The translations under genes were made by a program, and so were the position numbers. DNA of 64,000 nt from Collinsella aerofaciens (GTDB taxonomy: Bacteria; Actinomycetota; Coriobacteriia; Coriobacteriales; Coriobacteriaceae), in assembly GCA_030826265.1 (NCBI GenBank), contig JAPJOH010000006.1, positions 1-64,000 of the forward strand, given 5' to 3'. Under the pieces are notes generated by a model that was given only the letters and a program-made list of their open reading frames with translations, did no database searches and was not told the DNA's origin. Within the stretch, counting starts at the first letter, position 1. Each line of letters opens with the position of its first letter. Shown here piece by piece: positions 8,511 to 18,226 of the stretch.

Positions 8511-9449
8511 TTAGTCCTGGAACAGTGCCGTGGACAGGTAGCGCTCGCCGGTGTCGGCAAGCAGGGCCACGATGGTCTTGCCCTCGTTCTCGGGGCGCTT
8601 GGCCAGCTGCAGCGCGGCCCACACGGCGGCGCCGGACGAAATGCCCACGAGCACGCCCTCCTTGTGGCCCACGGCGCGGCCGGTGACAAAGGCGTCATCG
8701 TTCTCGACGGGGATGATCTCGTCATAGACCTGGGTGTCGAGGACGTCGGGCACAAAGCCGGCGCCGATACCCTGGATCTTGTGTGGGCCGGCCTGGCCCT
8801 TGGAGAGCACCGGGGAAGTGGCGGGCTCAACGGCGACGACCTGAATCTCGGGGTTCTGCTCCTTGAGGAACTCACCCACGCCGGTCACGGTGCCGCCGGT
8901 GCCAACGCCGGCGACGAAGATGTCGACCTTGCCGTCGGTGTCATCCCAGATCTCGGGGCCGGTCGTGGCCTTGTGGATGGCGGGGTTGGCGGGGTTCACA
9001 AACTGGCCGGCGATGATGCTGTTTGGCGTCTCCTTCTGCAGTTCCTCGGCCTTGGCGATGGCGCCCTTCATGCCCTTGGAACCGTCGGTGAGCACGAGCT
9101 GTGCGCCATATGCCTGCATAAGCTTGCGGCGTTCGACGGACATAGTCTCGGGCATGGTGATGATCACCTTGTAGCCGCGAGCCGCCGCCACCGAGGCGAT
9201 GCCGACGCCGGTGTTGCCGCTCGTGGGCTCGATGATGGTGTAGTCGCCGCCGCGCACGAGCTTGCCGGCCTTCTCGGCCTCGTCGATCATGTTCTTGGCG
9301 ACGCGGTCTTTGACGGAGCCGGCGGGGTTGAAGTATTCCAGCTTGACGAGCACGCGGGCCTTGAGGTCCTCATCGGCCTCAAAGTGAGTGAGCTCCAGAA
9401 GCGGAGTGTGGCCGATAAGCTGATCGATGGACGTGTAAACATTGCTCAT
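8511..9449 (-). CDS. cysK: cysteine synthase (O-acetylserine sulfhydrylase)
   Basis: A 312-residue PLP enzyme that makes L-cysteine from O-acetylserine and sulfide. The PLP lysine is K47 in AGSVKDR. The substrate loop PTSGNTG and the glycine-rich phosphate loop GTGGTVTGVG are present. The start has GGAGG 6 bases upstream. A good promoter is visible in the divergent region shared with an Rrf2 regulator, so control by that regulator in response to cysteine or Fe-S status is likely. Length and motifs are normal. Confidence 0.96.
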   Translation of the reverse strand: MSNVYTSIDQLIGHTPLLELTHFEADEDLKARVLVKLEYFNPAGSVKDRVAKNMIDEAEKAGKLVRGGDYTIIEPTSGNTGVGIASVAAARGYKVIITMPETMSVERRKLMQAYGAQLVLTDGSKGMKGAIAKAEELQKETPNSIIAGQFVNPANPAIHKATTGPEIWDDTDGKVDIFVAGVGTGGTVTGVGEFLKEQNPEIQVVAVEPATSPVLSKGQAGPHKIQGIGAGFVPDVLDTQVYDEIIPVENDDAFVTGRAVGHKEGVLVGISSGAAVWAALQLAKRPENEGKTIVALLADTGERYLSTALFQD

Positions 9450-9556
9450 GGTGAACCTCCAAAGTGTTCAAATGACTGGATACCGTGTGGTTTTACGGTG
9501 TGTGTAGCAGCGAAACCCACAAACCTTATGGGTTGTTCGTTTTGCTGTTGGCAAGC

Positions 9557-9585
9557 ATAGTAGACAGTAAAGCCTAGTAACGCAA
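9557..9585 (-). promoter_or_regulatory. cysK promoter
   Basis: On the minus strand, -35 TTGCGT (9585-9580) and -10 TACTAT (9562-9557) are separated by exactly 17 bases. Confidence 0.65.
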
Positions 9586-9638
9586 TAGGAAATAGAAGAT
9601 TATTACGAGTCGATTAACCATCTTGACCGGAACGGGTA

Positions 9639-9666
9639 TTTTCAAAACCAATTTTTCGGCTAGAAT
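9639..9666 (+). promoter_or_regulatory. Possible promoter of the Rrf2 regulator gene
   Basis: TTTTCA at 9639-9644 and TAGAAT at 9661-9666 are spaced by 16 bases, about 37 bases before the start codon, in an AT-rich divergent region. Confidence 0.5.
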
Positions 9667-9702
9667 TTCTACGAATTAAAAGACCGAAAGGCAGCTATAT
9701 AT

Positions 9703-10131
9703 ATGTTGGTTTCCACAAAGGGCAGATATGCCCTGCGCGTTATGGTCGACCTGGCCGAGCACCAGGCGGCGGGCCGTATTCCCCTCAAAGAGATCGCCGC
9801 GCGTCAGGGGATTTCGGAGAAATATCTGGAGAACATTTTGGCCACGCTCGTCCGCGCCAATATGCTCTCGGGCATGCGCGGCAAAGGCGGCGGCTATGTG
9901 CTCACGCGCCCGCCCGAGCAGTACACGGTGGGCGAGATCTTGCGCCTGACCGAGGGCAGTCTGGCGCCGGTCGCCTGCCTGGATGGCGACTGCAAGGGCT
10001 GCTCGCGTTCGGATGAGTGCCCCACGCTCGACGTGTGGAAGAACCTGGACAAGCTCATCAACGACTACCTCGACGGTGTGACGCTCGATCAACTTGTCGC
10101 TCCCAACCATGGCTACGACTACGTCATCTAA
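9703..10131 (+). CDS. Rrf2 family transcriptional regulator (IscR/CymR-like)
   Basis: A 142-residue winged-helix regulator beginning MLVSTKGRYALRVM, the typical Rrf2 opening. The recognition region includes EIAARQGISEKYLENIL. Four cysteines, C92, C97, C100 and C106, sit where IscR has its three cluster ligands (C92, C98, C104), so an Fe-S cluster or a thiol sensor is plausible. It is divergent from cysK, an arrangement seen with CymR- and IscR-type regulators of sulfur metabolism. It could equally regulate distant Fe-S genes. A 12-bp-stem terminator follows. Confidence 0.9.
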   Translation: MLVSTKGRYALRVMVDLAEHQAAGRIPLKEIAARQGISEKYLENILATLVRANMLSGMRGKGGGYVLTRPPEQYTVGEILRLTEGSLAPVACLDGDCKGCSRSDECPTLDVWKNLDKLINDYLDGVTLDQLVAPNHGYDYVI

Positions 10132-10199
10132 CCCACACCTGCATTTGGGGACGGGGTGGAAATGGTAGATTTTCTCGCCCTTTGAGACTTGGCAAATAA

Positions 10200-10237
10200 G
10201 AAGGCCGCCCATTTTTGCGATGGGCGGCCTTCGTTTT
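10200..10237. terminator. Bidirectional terminator
   Basis: Perfect 12-bp stem (10201-10212 with 10220-10231), with CGTTTT on the plus side and CTTATTT on the minus side. It serves the Rrf2 gene and the convergent holin-like gene. Confidence 0.88.
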
Positions 10238-10272
10238 GGGCTGTTGAGACGGACACGGCCGGAATGGCCGTT

Positions 10273-10638
10273 TTAGTCCTCGGCGATGCTGTCGAGGATG
10301 CTGCGCGTGATGGACACCAGGATGCTGCCCATAAAGGCCGATCCAAAGCTGGCGATGGAGATGCCGACGCCCAGCAGGTTGACCGACAGGTAACTCGCGA
10401 GCTCAAGCATAAAGCTGTTGACGACAAGCTGGAAAATGCCCAGCGTAATGATCGTGAGCGGCAGCGAGATGACCGTGAGGAACGGTTTGACGAACGAATC
10501 GACAATGTTCAGGAACAGTCCCACAAAGGCAAAGCAGACCCAGGTCTCGGCAAAGCCGAAGGGTTGGATACCGGGGACGAGGAACGTGGCGATCGCGATG
10601 GCGATCGAGGTGAAGAGCCAGTTAAGCATAAAGCGCAT
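10273..10638 (-). CDS. phage-holin-family (PF04020-type) membrane protein
   Basis: A 121-residue small membrane protein with four hydrophobic segments. The sequence IVDSFVKPFLTVISLPLTI is typical of the YvlD/'phage holin 4-2' family. Despite the name, these are usually chromosomal genes of unknown function rather than lysis proteins, and no phage gene lies nearby. GAAAGGA precedes the ATG. It is monocistronic. Confidence 0.82.
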   Translation of the reverse strand: MRFMLNWLFTSIAIAIATFLVPGIQPFGFAETWVCFAFVGLFLNIVDSFVKPFLTVISLPLTIITLGIFQLVVNSFMLELASYLSVNLLGVGISIASFGSAFMGSILVSITRSILDSIAED

Positions 10639-10962
10639 GGCGTGAATCCTTTCTTGCGCCGGGATTGCTGGCGTCGCGTGAAGCGGCTTACGGCGGCGAC
10701 CTGGATGGTTGCGCGGGCGCGCCGCGGTGTTTGGGCGCCCATTGTCTCAAATATTCGTGGAGCTTACGTGCGCATATGGTTTCTAAACGGCGTTCGTCCT
10801 GAAAAACGCGCCGCTGGCAGAGAGTCTTGTCGCTTTAGTTTGGTGGTGTGCTACACTGCTACGGGCAAAAGCCACAGGCGTTGCCCTATTGCATAGAACG
10901 GGTGAACGATGCCCGATGTCAGTATCAACTTCGATGCCTTTTGGCGGGTTTGGCGGTGATCG
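10639..10962. other. Intergenic region with a small hairpin
   Basis: A 324-base divergent region with no convincing gene. It holds the start of the holin-like gene. A possible -10 box TACACT is near 10852. A short inverted repeat, GGGCAA (10863-10868) with TTGCCC (10881-10886), lies 77 bases before yerC. Confidence 0.4.
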
Positions 10963-11262
10963 ATGAATATCGAGAACATGTTTGACAAGCCTGATGTCAA
11001 GCAGCTGGTCCACGCATTTAGCCTTTTGGACGACGAGAAGGATATCCAAGCGTTTTTGACCGATATCTGCACGCCGCGCGAGATTTGCGACCTTTCTCAG
11101 CGTTTGCAGGTTGCGCGCTATTTGGACGAGGGCGAGCCTTATGTTGAGGTTCAGGCCCGTACCGGCGCTTCGTCCACCACGGTGAGCCGCGTTTCAAAGG
11201 CGCTGAACGGCGAGTACGGTGGCTACCGCAAGATCCTCATTAAGTTGGAGGATGGCGAGTAG
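10963..11262 (+). CDS. YerC/YecD family TrpR-related protein
   Basis: A 99-residue DNA-binding protein of the TrpR-like YerC family. The helix-turn-helix part includes TPREICDLSQRLQVARYL and then TGASSTTVSRVSKAL. The family is conserved in Gram-positives, but its regulon is not settled. The ribosome site (GGCGGTG) is weak. It is monocistronic with its own terminator. Confidence 0.88.
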   Translation: MNIENMFDKPDVKQLVHAFSLLDDEKDIQAFLTDICTPREICDLSQRLQVARYLDEGEPYVEVQARTGASSTTVSRVSKALNGEYGGYRKILIKLEDGE

Positions 11263-11288
11263 GCCAGCGACAACATTGAATTACGAAG

Positions 11289-11314
11289 AACCGTCCCTCC
11301 GGGGGCGGTTTTTT
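11289..11314 (+). terminator. Terminator of the YerC gene
   Basis: Stem AACCGTCCC with GGGGCGGTT followed by TTTT. It abuts the long palindrome that begins at 11312. Confidence 0.7.
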
Positions 11315-11400
11315 GATCCCTTGGGGACGGAGGAAAACGAATCACCGGGTTAGACTGACCCCCTCTGTGATCCATTTTCCTCCGTCCTCAAGGGATCAAA
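11312..11400. repeat. Long palindromic repeat, family B
   Basis: Two 26-base arms (11312-11337 and 11375-11400) with one mismatch, containing GACGGAGGAAAA. An inner ATCAC/GTGAT pair extends the fold. A partial echo, GGGGACGG followed by GGAAATGG, occurs at 10147-10164. Confidence 0.8.
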
Positions 11401-11482
11401 TCTGTTGGCGTGGGGCAAATCTGTCCGCTTGGGCGGGTAGGATGGATGCATTGATTATTGCGAACAGTTTGAGCGGAGGACC

Positions 11483-14400
11483 ATGCCTGTTCGAATCTAT
11501 ACCACCAATGCCGGCACGGATTTGAGCGATGCCGAGGCGGCGCTACTGGCCGACCTGGTTGCCCGCCACGGGCGCGCTGTTCTGTTGGCGCCAACATTTG
11601 CCGAGCTCGACCTGTGCCGCCATGATGCGGCGGAAGCCGGGGTTTCACTGGGTGTCGACTACAAGACGCCCACATCGTGGCTCAGCTCGCTGTGGGAGCT
11701 TATGGGCGATGGCCGCAGCTTTGTGGACAACCTTCAGCGCCAGATGCTGTTCTCGGACATGATCGACCGCCGCGACGACGCCGCTCTGCAGCCGCTTTCG
11801 CGCAGCCAGGGCACAGTGCGCATGCTCGCGCGCATGGCCCGCGACGTGTTGCCGGGCGTTGCGGGGACGGGTGCCGAACGATGCCGTGGCGACAACTGCC
11901 GGCCTGAGCCAAAAAGCGATGCCGAGGCTCGTGTGTTCGAGCTTTTGCGCGCCTACGCGGGCGGTTTGGACCGTCGAGATATGGTTGAGCCCTGCGAGGC
12001 AGCTGACATTATGACCAGTGTCCTGGCCGATAGCCTGCCGGCGTGCACTCGCGCCGTATGCGTGCGCGGTATCACGTCGTTTACGCACGGTCTGCTCGAG
12101 CTGCTGTCTGCCGTGGCGAACAATGGGGGAGAGGTCGTCGTGCTGCTTGCCCGCGAGCAGGCGGCGATGCGCGAGGAGCTTGCCGCGGCATTTGATGCCC
12201 GCGATGTGTTGTTTGAGATCGCGCCGCTAGGGGAGGGTGTCGGCGCGTCTGATGCCGCTTGCGGGACCGCCGCTCAGCCTGCCTTTATTGAGGTCGCTGG
12301 CCCCCATGCCCGTGCTCATGCTTATGCGGACGCAATTGATGATCTGGTAAAAACGTGCCGGGGTTCCGAGGTCGACGGCGTCGCGACGCCTGCCGACCCT
12401 GTGCGCGTGCTCGTTGTTTCTGCCCGGGCACCCCAGCTGTTCGTTGAGCTCGCCTCTCGTCTGGCGGCGCGTCACATTGCGGCCGAGACGACTGAGTTCA
12501 CGGCGTTTTCCCAGTCCATCGCGGGCAGGCAGTTTACGGCGCTCGCCAACCTGATCGAGCGTATGAAAGCCGCCGACGAGGGCACCGCTTCCAAGACCGA
12601 GTGGTGGCCCGCTCCGGAGCTTACCGACTGGATTTATAGCCCGCTTTCGGGTGCCGACGCCGCGAGCGCCCGCGGCTTCGACAAGAACATACGCCTGTCG
12701 CGCAACAAGACCACTGCGGGCGTTAAGAGCCTGCTGCAGAGCGTCCAGGGTCAGGTGAGGGGCGCGCGCAAGGCGGCGAGCGACGAAAACTGGTTTAAGA
12801 ACGTGCCGTGTGTGGTCTCGGACGTGTTCCAGGCGCTGTGGCGCGACAAACCCGTGACGGCGCTCAAGGCCATGCTCGCCGTTGCCGAGGCGCTGCCCGA
12901 TCGCGCTCTAGGCGGCCTTGACGGCCAGGCCCGTCGCCAGGCAGAGACGGCTTTGCTGCGCCATGCCATCGACATCCTTATGAACGATGCTCGCGCACTC
13001 GACGTGTCGCAGGCCGCGACCGTGCCGGTTCTCGACGGCGTTCGAACCAAGGTGGACAAGCGCAGTACCGCTTACGATTACGCGACCTACGAGGTCGATC
13101 GCACGCCACGGGCACAAGTGCGCTTCGTGTCGCTTGCCGATGCGTCGGTTTTGCGTCCTGGCGGCTACAATGCCGTGCTGTTTGCCGATGTCGACCTGGA
13201 CAGCTATCCGCTTTCGCACGAAGAGGGCCCGCTTGCCACGTTGACAGCCGAGCTGCGCCGCGACGGCGTGTCTTTGGAGCCCGCTGCCCTGCTGCGCGTG
13301 CGCTTTGGCCGTGCGATGCAGGCGGCGAGCGGTCCGGTCGCGCTCGCCCGTGTGACGCACGATCGCCAGGCGCGCGAGTGCTACCCGGCAGCCGTATGGA
13401 CCGAGCTGTGGGCACATGCCGAGGCCGCTGGCGCTGCCAAGCCCATGCGTGTGGGCGAGGGCGATATCATCGCCGACTTTGATCCCGCGGCAGGTGAAGG
13501 CCTCAAGCGCGAGCGCGTGACCTGTGAAGCCCCTCAGCATCTGAGTGCCGAGGCCGTGCCGTATTTGGTCCTGCGCCGTCGCGATGGCGAGGGTGAGGAC
13601 GCGCCGCTCGTGCCGCGTCTGACGTCCGCCTCGCAGATCGAGGCCTATTCGACCTGCCCGCTATGCTGGTTCGTCTCGTACCGCGTGAAGCCCCAGTCGA
13701 TCGACGCGGGCTTTGGCAACATGGAAAAGGGCAACTTTGTCCACGACGTGCTGGAGCATCTGCATGCCCGTCTGCCCCAAGAGGGCATGGAGCGCGTGAC
13801 GCCCGAGAATCTGCCGCGCGCACAGGAGCTGCTGCACGAGGTCTTTGACGAGACGTTGGCCGAGCACGCCGGCAAGCGCGGCACGGAGGGCCCGCTGGTG
13901 CCGCTCTCTGCGGTGGAGGAACGCCAGGTGGCCGAGATCTTGCCGCAGCTGGAGGGTGTGCTTGCCTACGAGTCCGAGGCACTTGCCCCCTTTGCCCCGC
14001 GCTACCTGGAGTTCGCCTTCAACGAGCTCAAGGTCGAGTATGCCGGTTGGCCGCTTGGCGGGCGCATCGACCGCGTGGACGTGGACGCCGAGAATCGTGC
14101 CGTGGTGATCGACTACAAGCATCGCACGGGCGTTGAGGAGTTTAAGCTCGCCGACCCCACGGTGCGCGACGAGGAATCGGGCATGGCGCCCATCGACGAT
14201 CCGCGCTGGTTGCCACCACATACCCAAACGCTCATCTACGCCCAGGCCATGCGCCGGGCGCTGGATTTGGACACCCGCGCGGCGCTCTACTTTTCGACCA
14301 AGGGCGGCAAGCCGGCGTTGCGCGGTGCCGCGAGCGCCGAGCTGCTCGAGGAAGAGCGCGGCGACGGTCGCATCCCGGGCCTTAAGAAAGGTTTCCCCGG

Positions 14401-14578
14401 CGAGGGTGGCAGCATGGACTTCGACGCCCTGCTCGATCGCGTTGAGGCCGGCATCGCCGAGCGCCTGCGCGAGCTCGAGGCAGGTGACGTCGCCGCTGTC
14501 GACCCGACATCGGCGCAAGCCGCGCATGCGCGCTGTTCGTATAACCACCAAGGAACGTTTGTAAGGAGGGACGTGTAG
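11483..14578 (+). CDS. addB: AddB-like subunit with C-terminal PD-(D/E)XK nuclease
   Basis: A 1031-residue protein with an inactive-helicase-like N-terminal part and a C-terminal RecB-type nuclease, as in AddB/RexB, which partners AddA in resecting double-strand breaks for RecA. The nuclease region is at about residues 715-930: SQIEAYSTCPLCWF, KGNFVHDVLEHL, GGRIDRVD, then VVIDYKHR, and the QxxxY-like QTLIYAQAM. GGAGG lies just before the ATG. The stop is 3 bases before addA, so the two are translated as a pair. The N-terminal half is poorly conserved, so the assignment rests on the nuclease and the neighbour. Confidence 0.85.
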   Translation: MPVRIYTTNAGTDLSDAEAALLADLVARHGRAVLLAPTFAELDLCRHDAAEAGVSLGVDYKTPTSWLSSLWELMGDGRSFVDNLQRQMLFSDMIDRRDDAALQPLSRSQGTVRMLARMARDVLPGVAGTGAERCRGDNCRPEPKSDAEARVFELLRAYAGGLDRRDMVEPCEAADIMTSVLADSLPACTRAVCVRGITSFTHGLLELLSAVANNGGEVVVLLAREQAAMREELAAAFDARDVLFEIAPLGEGVGASDAACGTAAQPAFIEVAGPHARAHAYADAIDDLVKTCRGSEVDGVATPADPVRVLVVSARAPQLFVELASRLAARHIAAETTEFTAFSQSIAGRQFTALANLIERMKAADEGTASKTEWWPAPELTDWIYSPLSGADAASARGFDKNIRLSRNKTTAGVKSLLQSVQGQVRGARKAASDENWFKNVPCVVSDVFQALWRDKPVTALKAMLAVAEALPDRALGGLDGQARRQAETALLRHAIDILMNDARALDVSQAATVPVLDGVRTKVDKRSTAYDYATYEVDRTPRAQVRFVSLADASVLRPGGYNAVLFADVDLDSYPLSHEEGPLATLTAELRRDGVSLEPAALLRVRFGRAMQAASGPVALARVTHDRQARECYPAAVWTELWAHAEAAGAAKPMRVGEGDIIADFDPAAGEGLKRERVTCEAPQHLSAEAVPYLVLRRRDGEGEDAPLVPRLTSASQIEAYSTCPLCWFVSYRVKPQSIDAGFGNMEKGNFVHDVLEHLHARLPQEGMERVTPENLPRAQELLHEVFDETLAEHAGKRGTEGPLVPLSAVEERQVAEILPQLEGVLAYESEALAPFAPRYLEFAFNELKVEYAGWPLGGRIDRVDVDAENRAVVIDYKHRTGVEEFKLADPTVRDEESGMAPIDDPRWLPPHTQTLIYAQAMRRALDLDTRAALYFSTKGGKPALRGAASAELLEEERGDGRIPGLKKGFPGEGGSMDFDALLDRVEAGIAERLRELEAGDVAAVDPTSAQAAHARCSYNHQGTFVRRDV

Positions 14579-14581
14579 ACC

Positions 14582-17500
14582 ATGGATCTTTCGACTTTGA
14601 TGCCGCAACAGCTGCAGATTGTCAAAACGCTCGACCGTCCGCTATTTGTCTCGGCGGGCGCCGGTTCGGGCAAGACCTTTACCCTTACGCGCCGCATCGT
14701 CTACGCGCTCTCGCCCGAATCCGGTCCGTTCGTTGAACGTCTGGATCAGGTGCTCGCTATTACCTTTACCAAAGATGCCGCGGCCGAGATTCGCGACCGC
14801 GTGCGCCGTGCGCTTATCGACGAGGGCATGGACGAGGAAGCACTGACCGTCGACGACGCGTGGATTTCGACCATTCACGGCATGTGCTCGCGTATCCTGC
14901 GCGCGCATGCGCTGGAGCTGGGCATCGACCCCGAGTTCACGGTGCTCACCGATACCGACGAGCTTATGGACCAGGCTGTTGAGCATGTGTTGGCCCGCGC
15001 GACGGTGCCCGATGCCGCCCCCGAGCTCGCGGCATCGCTCAAGGCCCTCTATGCCTGGTATCCCATGGCGGGCGAGGGCGGTTCCTTTGGCGCTGGCGCG
15101 ACCATCAAGGGCCTGGTGCGCGACCTGCTGGAGCTGTCGAGCCAGTTGCCGGGCGGTATGGACGACGTGTGCGTGGCGCGCGGGCAGGCCGATACCTCGG
15201 CACTCGCCGATGCCTATCGCGCGGCGCTGGGCGCAAGCAAGGCCGCGACCGAGAAGGCGCAGATGGCACTCGACGCCATTGACGCGTTCGAGGCGAGCGG
15301 CAAGACCATGGCCGATGCAGCGCGACTCATGATGTCGTGCACCATGCCGCGCGCGAGCAAGGCATTCCCTAAGGAGCAGGTCGAGCTGCTCAAGGCCGAG
15401 GCCGCCGATGCGTTTATCAATATCGTGCTTGCCTGCGGTGGCCCGGCGCTCGATGCGCTGGTGGGCCTGGCCCGTTCCGTGGAGGCTGAGTATCGCGCGC
15501 TGAAGGCTGCCCAGTCCGCCCTCGATAATAACGACCTGCTGCGTATGGCCTACGAGGCCCTGCGCGATTACCCTGCCATCCGTGCTGCGTACGAGGGCCG
15601 CTTTAAGATGGTCATGATCGATGAGTTTCAGGATACCGACCAGATGCAGGTCGATCTGATACGCTACCTGACGGGTGCGGGGGAGCGCGCGCTGTGCACC
15701 GTGGGCGATGCGCAGCAGTCCATCTATCGCTTCCGTGGCGCCGAGGTCGAGGTGTTCCGTCGTCAGGAGCGCAAGGTGGGCTCGTCTGCCGCGCCCGAGG
15801 CGACTGCCGTGGCCGATGCCCCTGCCGGCGAACTCGTCAAACTCGTGCGCAACTTCCGCAGCCATGACGAGGTGCTGCGTTACGTGGCACGCGTCTTCGA
15901 CGGCGATGACGGCGGCCTGATGCAGGGCTTTTTGGATCTTGAAGCGAGCGACGGCCGCAAGAACACGCTGGTGGCAGACGCCTCGCGTCGCCAGGCCCTC
16001 TTTGTTGCCGGCGGCAGTACACAGGAGCGCACACAGGCCAAGGCCCGTGCAATCGCCGAGCGATTCCGCGCGCTTGCCGATGCCGGCCAGCCCCAGGGCG
16101 GCATGGTGTTGCTGCTGGGCCGCATGACCAACGCAGACGTCTACGCCCAGGCTTTCCGCGACCAGGGGCTCGACTGCGTCATCGCGGGCGGCTCGGTCTT
16201 TGCCCAAGCAGCCGAGGTGCAGACGGTGCGCGCCCTGGTTTGTGCGCTCGCCAATCCGGCCGATACGGCGCAGGGCCTTATGCCGCTGCTCGCCTCGCCG
16301 ATGTTTGCGCTCGGCGCCCAGGAGTTCCTGGCGCTGGCGACCAAGCTCGATGGCGAGACGGGGGAGACCTCGCGCCGGAATATCGACATGGGCATCATGA
16401 GCGATTCCGATGTGCCGGGCTTGCAGGGCTTGCCGCTTGTGACGCGTGCCCGCGAGGTGCTGCGCTACGCACTGCGTCGCGTGGGGCGTGATTCGTTCGC
16501 CGCCATCGCGCGCGACGCGGTCAATGCCTCCGGCTGGTTCGTGCGCCTGGCGCAGCGCGGCCCCGAGGGCAAGGCCATCGCCGCCAACGTGCTCAAGGCG
16601 CTCGACGCCGTGGCCGAGGAGGAGGCCGAGTTCGGCAACTCGCCGCGTTCCATCGCGCTGGCCTTCGACCGCTTCTTGGCGGGCAAGGAGGCCCCGGGTG
16701 CCCTCAACGAGGAGGGCGACGGCGCGGTGCGCATCATGACCGTGCATGCGTCCAAGGGTCTGGAGTATCCGGTCGTAGCGGTTGCCGAGTGTTTTGGCGT
16801 GCGCAAGCCGTCCGGTGCGGCTCAGATGGGGCGTGTCGAGGGCGGAGCGCAGGTCGTGGCACTGCCAGCTCGTTTTGATGGCGTTAAGATTGCCGATGGG
16901 ACCTTTGTGAAGGGCGATGACGTCAAAAAGCAGTTTGAGCATGCGTTTAAGGGCAAGGGCACGTCGCTGTGGCTGCCGCCGGAGCTCATGGAGGACGTCT
17001 GTGCGACGGGTTCTCCCGCCGAGGCATTTGCTCGCCTGCGCAACGACGACCTGCAGCTTTCGCTCGAGGAGCGGGCTCGTCTGCTCTATGTCGCCATGAC
17101 GCGAGCGCGTGAGCTGGTCATTCTGGCGATGGATGCCGGCGTGAGCCGCGGCAAGGTGACGGCGCCGACCTTTGATGTCGAGACCGATCTGACCTACGAT
17201 GTGCTGCGCCGTATTTTGCCGACCGATGCTCTGGATATGCCGCAGCTCGATGCCGACCGCTTGGTGTTCGACAACTTCCAGCTGGGCGACTACGAGCTCA
17301 TTTCGCTCGCGGGCTTTACCTTTGGCGAGCAGACGTTTGAGGCCAACGCTTCGCTGGATGCCGAGGGCAGGCTTGTTCGTGGCGATGCCGATACGGATGC
17401 TGCCGACGATTCGGCCAGTACAATCGTCCCCGGTCCTGTCGACCCCAAGCCCGATTCGTTCGAGCTTGTGTATCCCCAGGCAGTGGGCGTGCGCATGGGC

Positions 17501-18214
17501 ATCTGTCCGTATCCGATGCGTGACTCGTATAGCTACTCGTCAATCGCCGCGGCACTCCATGCCGAGACGGAAGACCGTGCCGCCGAGGCTCGTGTTCCCA
17601 TGGACGAGGCCGGCGATGATGCGGAGTCGGATGGTTCCGAGATGACGGACGCAGACGTGGCCGCTGTCGAGCCCGCCGGCAATCCCATGGCGCTGGGCTC
17701 GGCCTTCCACGCCGCCTGCCAGTGGCTCATCGAGATGGGTGCCGATGCGCTGCCCGCTGAGCGTGCCGACGCCCTGGCTCGCCTGTGGCACCTGACGCCA
17801 GAACAGCGCGAGCGCTTCGATGTCGCTCTAGAGCGCTGGCTCAAGTCGTCGGTTCGTGCCGAGCTGTTCGCGTGGCCGTGCGTTCGCGCCGAGGTGCCGT
17901 TCTTCTCGCTGGGCTGCGAGGACGAGGACATCGCCCGCTACGGTGCATATGCCGAAGGCGCCATCGATGCACTGGCGACGAACCCGGCCGATCCGTCACG
18001 CGCACTGGTCATCGATTACAAGACAGGTGGCACGCCGGATGAGACGCCGGACCAGCTGCTCGAGAAGCACGCCCTGCAGGCGCGCGTCTACGCTGATGTT
18101 CTGAGCAAGGCGGGCTTTGAGGCTGTGACCGTCAAGTTCGTCCGCGTGGAGCAGGCCGATCCGACTCTCTTCGTCAATCCCGCCGAGCCCCAAGTAGTCA
18201 CCTTCAACTTCTAG
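14582..18214 (+). CDS. addA: AddA-like UvrD-family helicase-nuclease
   Basis: A 1210-residue protein with all SF1 helicase motifs and a RecB nuclease end. The Walker A is SAGAGSGKTFT near residues 24-34. Motif Ia contains AITFTKDAAAEI, motif II is IDEFQDTD, motif III GDAQQSIYRFRGA, motif V TVHASKGLEYP and motif VI YVAMTRARE. The nuclease core VIDYKTGG is near the C-terminus. With AddB it forms the AddAB helicase-nuclease. It is the last gene of the pair and is followed by a long palindrome. Confidence 0.93.
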   Translation: MDLSTLMPQQLQIVKTLDRPLFVSAGAGSGKTFTLTRRIVYALSPESGPFVERLDQVLAITFTKDAAAEIRDRVRRALIDEGMDEEALTVDDAWISTIHGMCSRILRAHALELGIDPEFTVLTDTDELMDQAVEHVLARATVPDAAPELAASLKALYAWYPMAGEGGSFGAGATIKGLVRDLLELSSQLPGGMDDVCVARGQADTSALADAYRAALGASKAATEKAQMALDAIDAFEASGKTMADAARLMMSCTMPRASKAFPKEQVELLKAEAADAFINIVLACGGPALDALVGLARSVEAEYRALKAAQSALDNNDLLRMAYEALRDYPAIRAAYEGRFKMVMIDEFQDTDQMQVDLIRYLTGAGERALCTVGDAQQSIYRFRGAEVEVFRRQERKVGSSAAPEATAVADAPAGELVKLVRNFRSHDEVLRYVARVFDGDDGGLMQGFLDLEASDGRKNTLVADASRRQALFVAGGSTQERTQAKARAIAERFRALADAGQPQGGMVLLLGRMTNADVYAQAFRDQGLDCVIAGGSVFAQAAEVQTVRALVCALANPADTAQGLMPLLASPMFALGAQEFLALATKLDGETGETSRRNIDMGIMSDSDVPGLQGLPLVTRAREVLRYALRRVGRDSFAAIARDAVNASGWFVRLAQRGPEGKAIAANVLKALDAVAEEEAEFGNSPRSIALAFDRFLAGKEAPGALNEEGDGAVRIMTVHASKGLEYPVVAVAECFGVRKPSGAAQMGRVEGGAQVVALPARFDGVKIADGTFVKGDDVKKQFEHAFKGKGTSLWLPPELMEDVCATGSPAEAFARLRNDDLQLSLEERARLLYVAMTRARELVILAMDAGVSRGKVTAPTFDVETDLTYDVLRRILPTDALDMPQLDADRLVFDNFQLGDYELISLAGFTFGEQTFEANASLDAEGRLVRGDADTDAADDSASTIVPGPVDPKPDSFELVYPQAVGVRMGICPYPMRDSYSYSSIAAALHAETEDRAAEARVPMDEAGDDAESDGSEMTDADVAAVEPAGNPMALGSAFHAACQWLIEMGADALPAERADALARLWHLTPEQRERFDVALERWLKSSVRAELFAWPCVRAEVPFFSLGCEDEDIARYGAYAEGAIDALATNPADPSRALVIDYKTGGTPDETPDQLLEKHALQARVYADVLSKAGFEAVTVKFVRVEQADPTLFVNPAEPQVVTFNF

Positions 18215-18226
18215 TCCTCAGATAAC

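Noticed and set aside
10273..10638. Prophage remnant because of the holin-like gene
   Set aside because: No other phage gene is nearby, and this holin family is usually chromosomal and housekeeping.
11489..11500. tRNA T-loop-like GTTCGAATC
   Set aside because: It lies at the start of addB, and no acceptor or anticodon stems can be formed around it.
12908..13540. Open frame opposite addB
   Set aside because: Long antisense frames are common in GC-rich coding DNA. It has no ribosome site and no domain, and addB is well supported.
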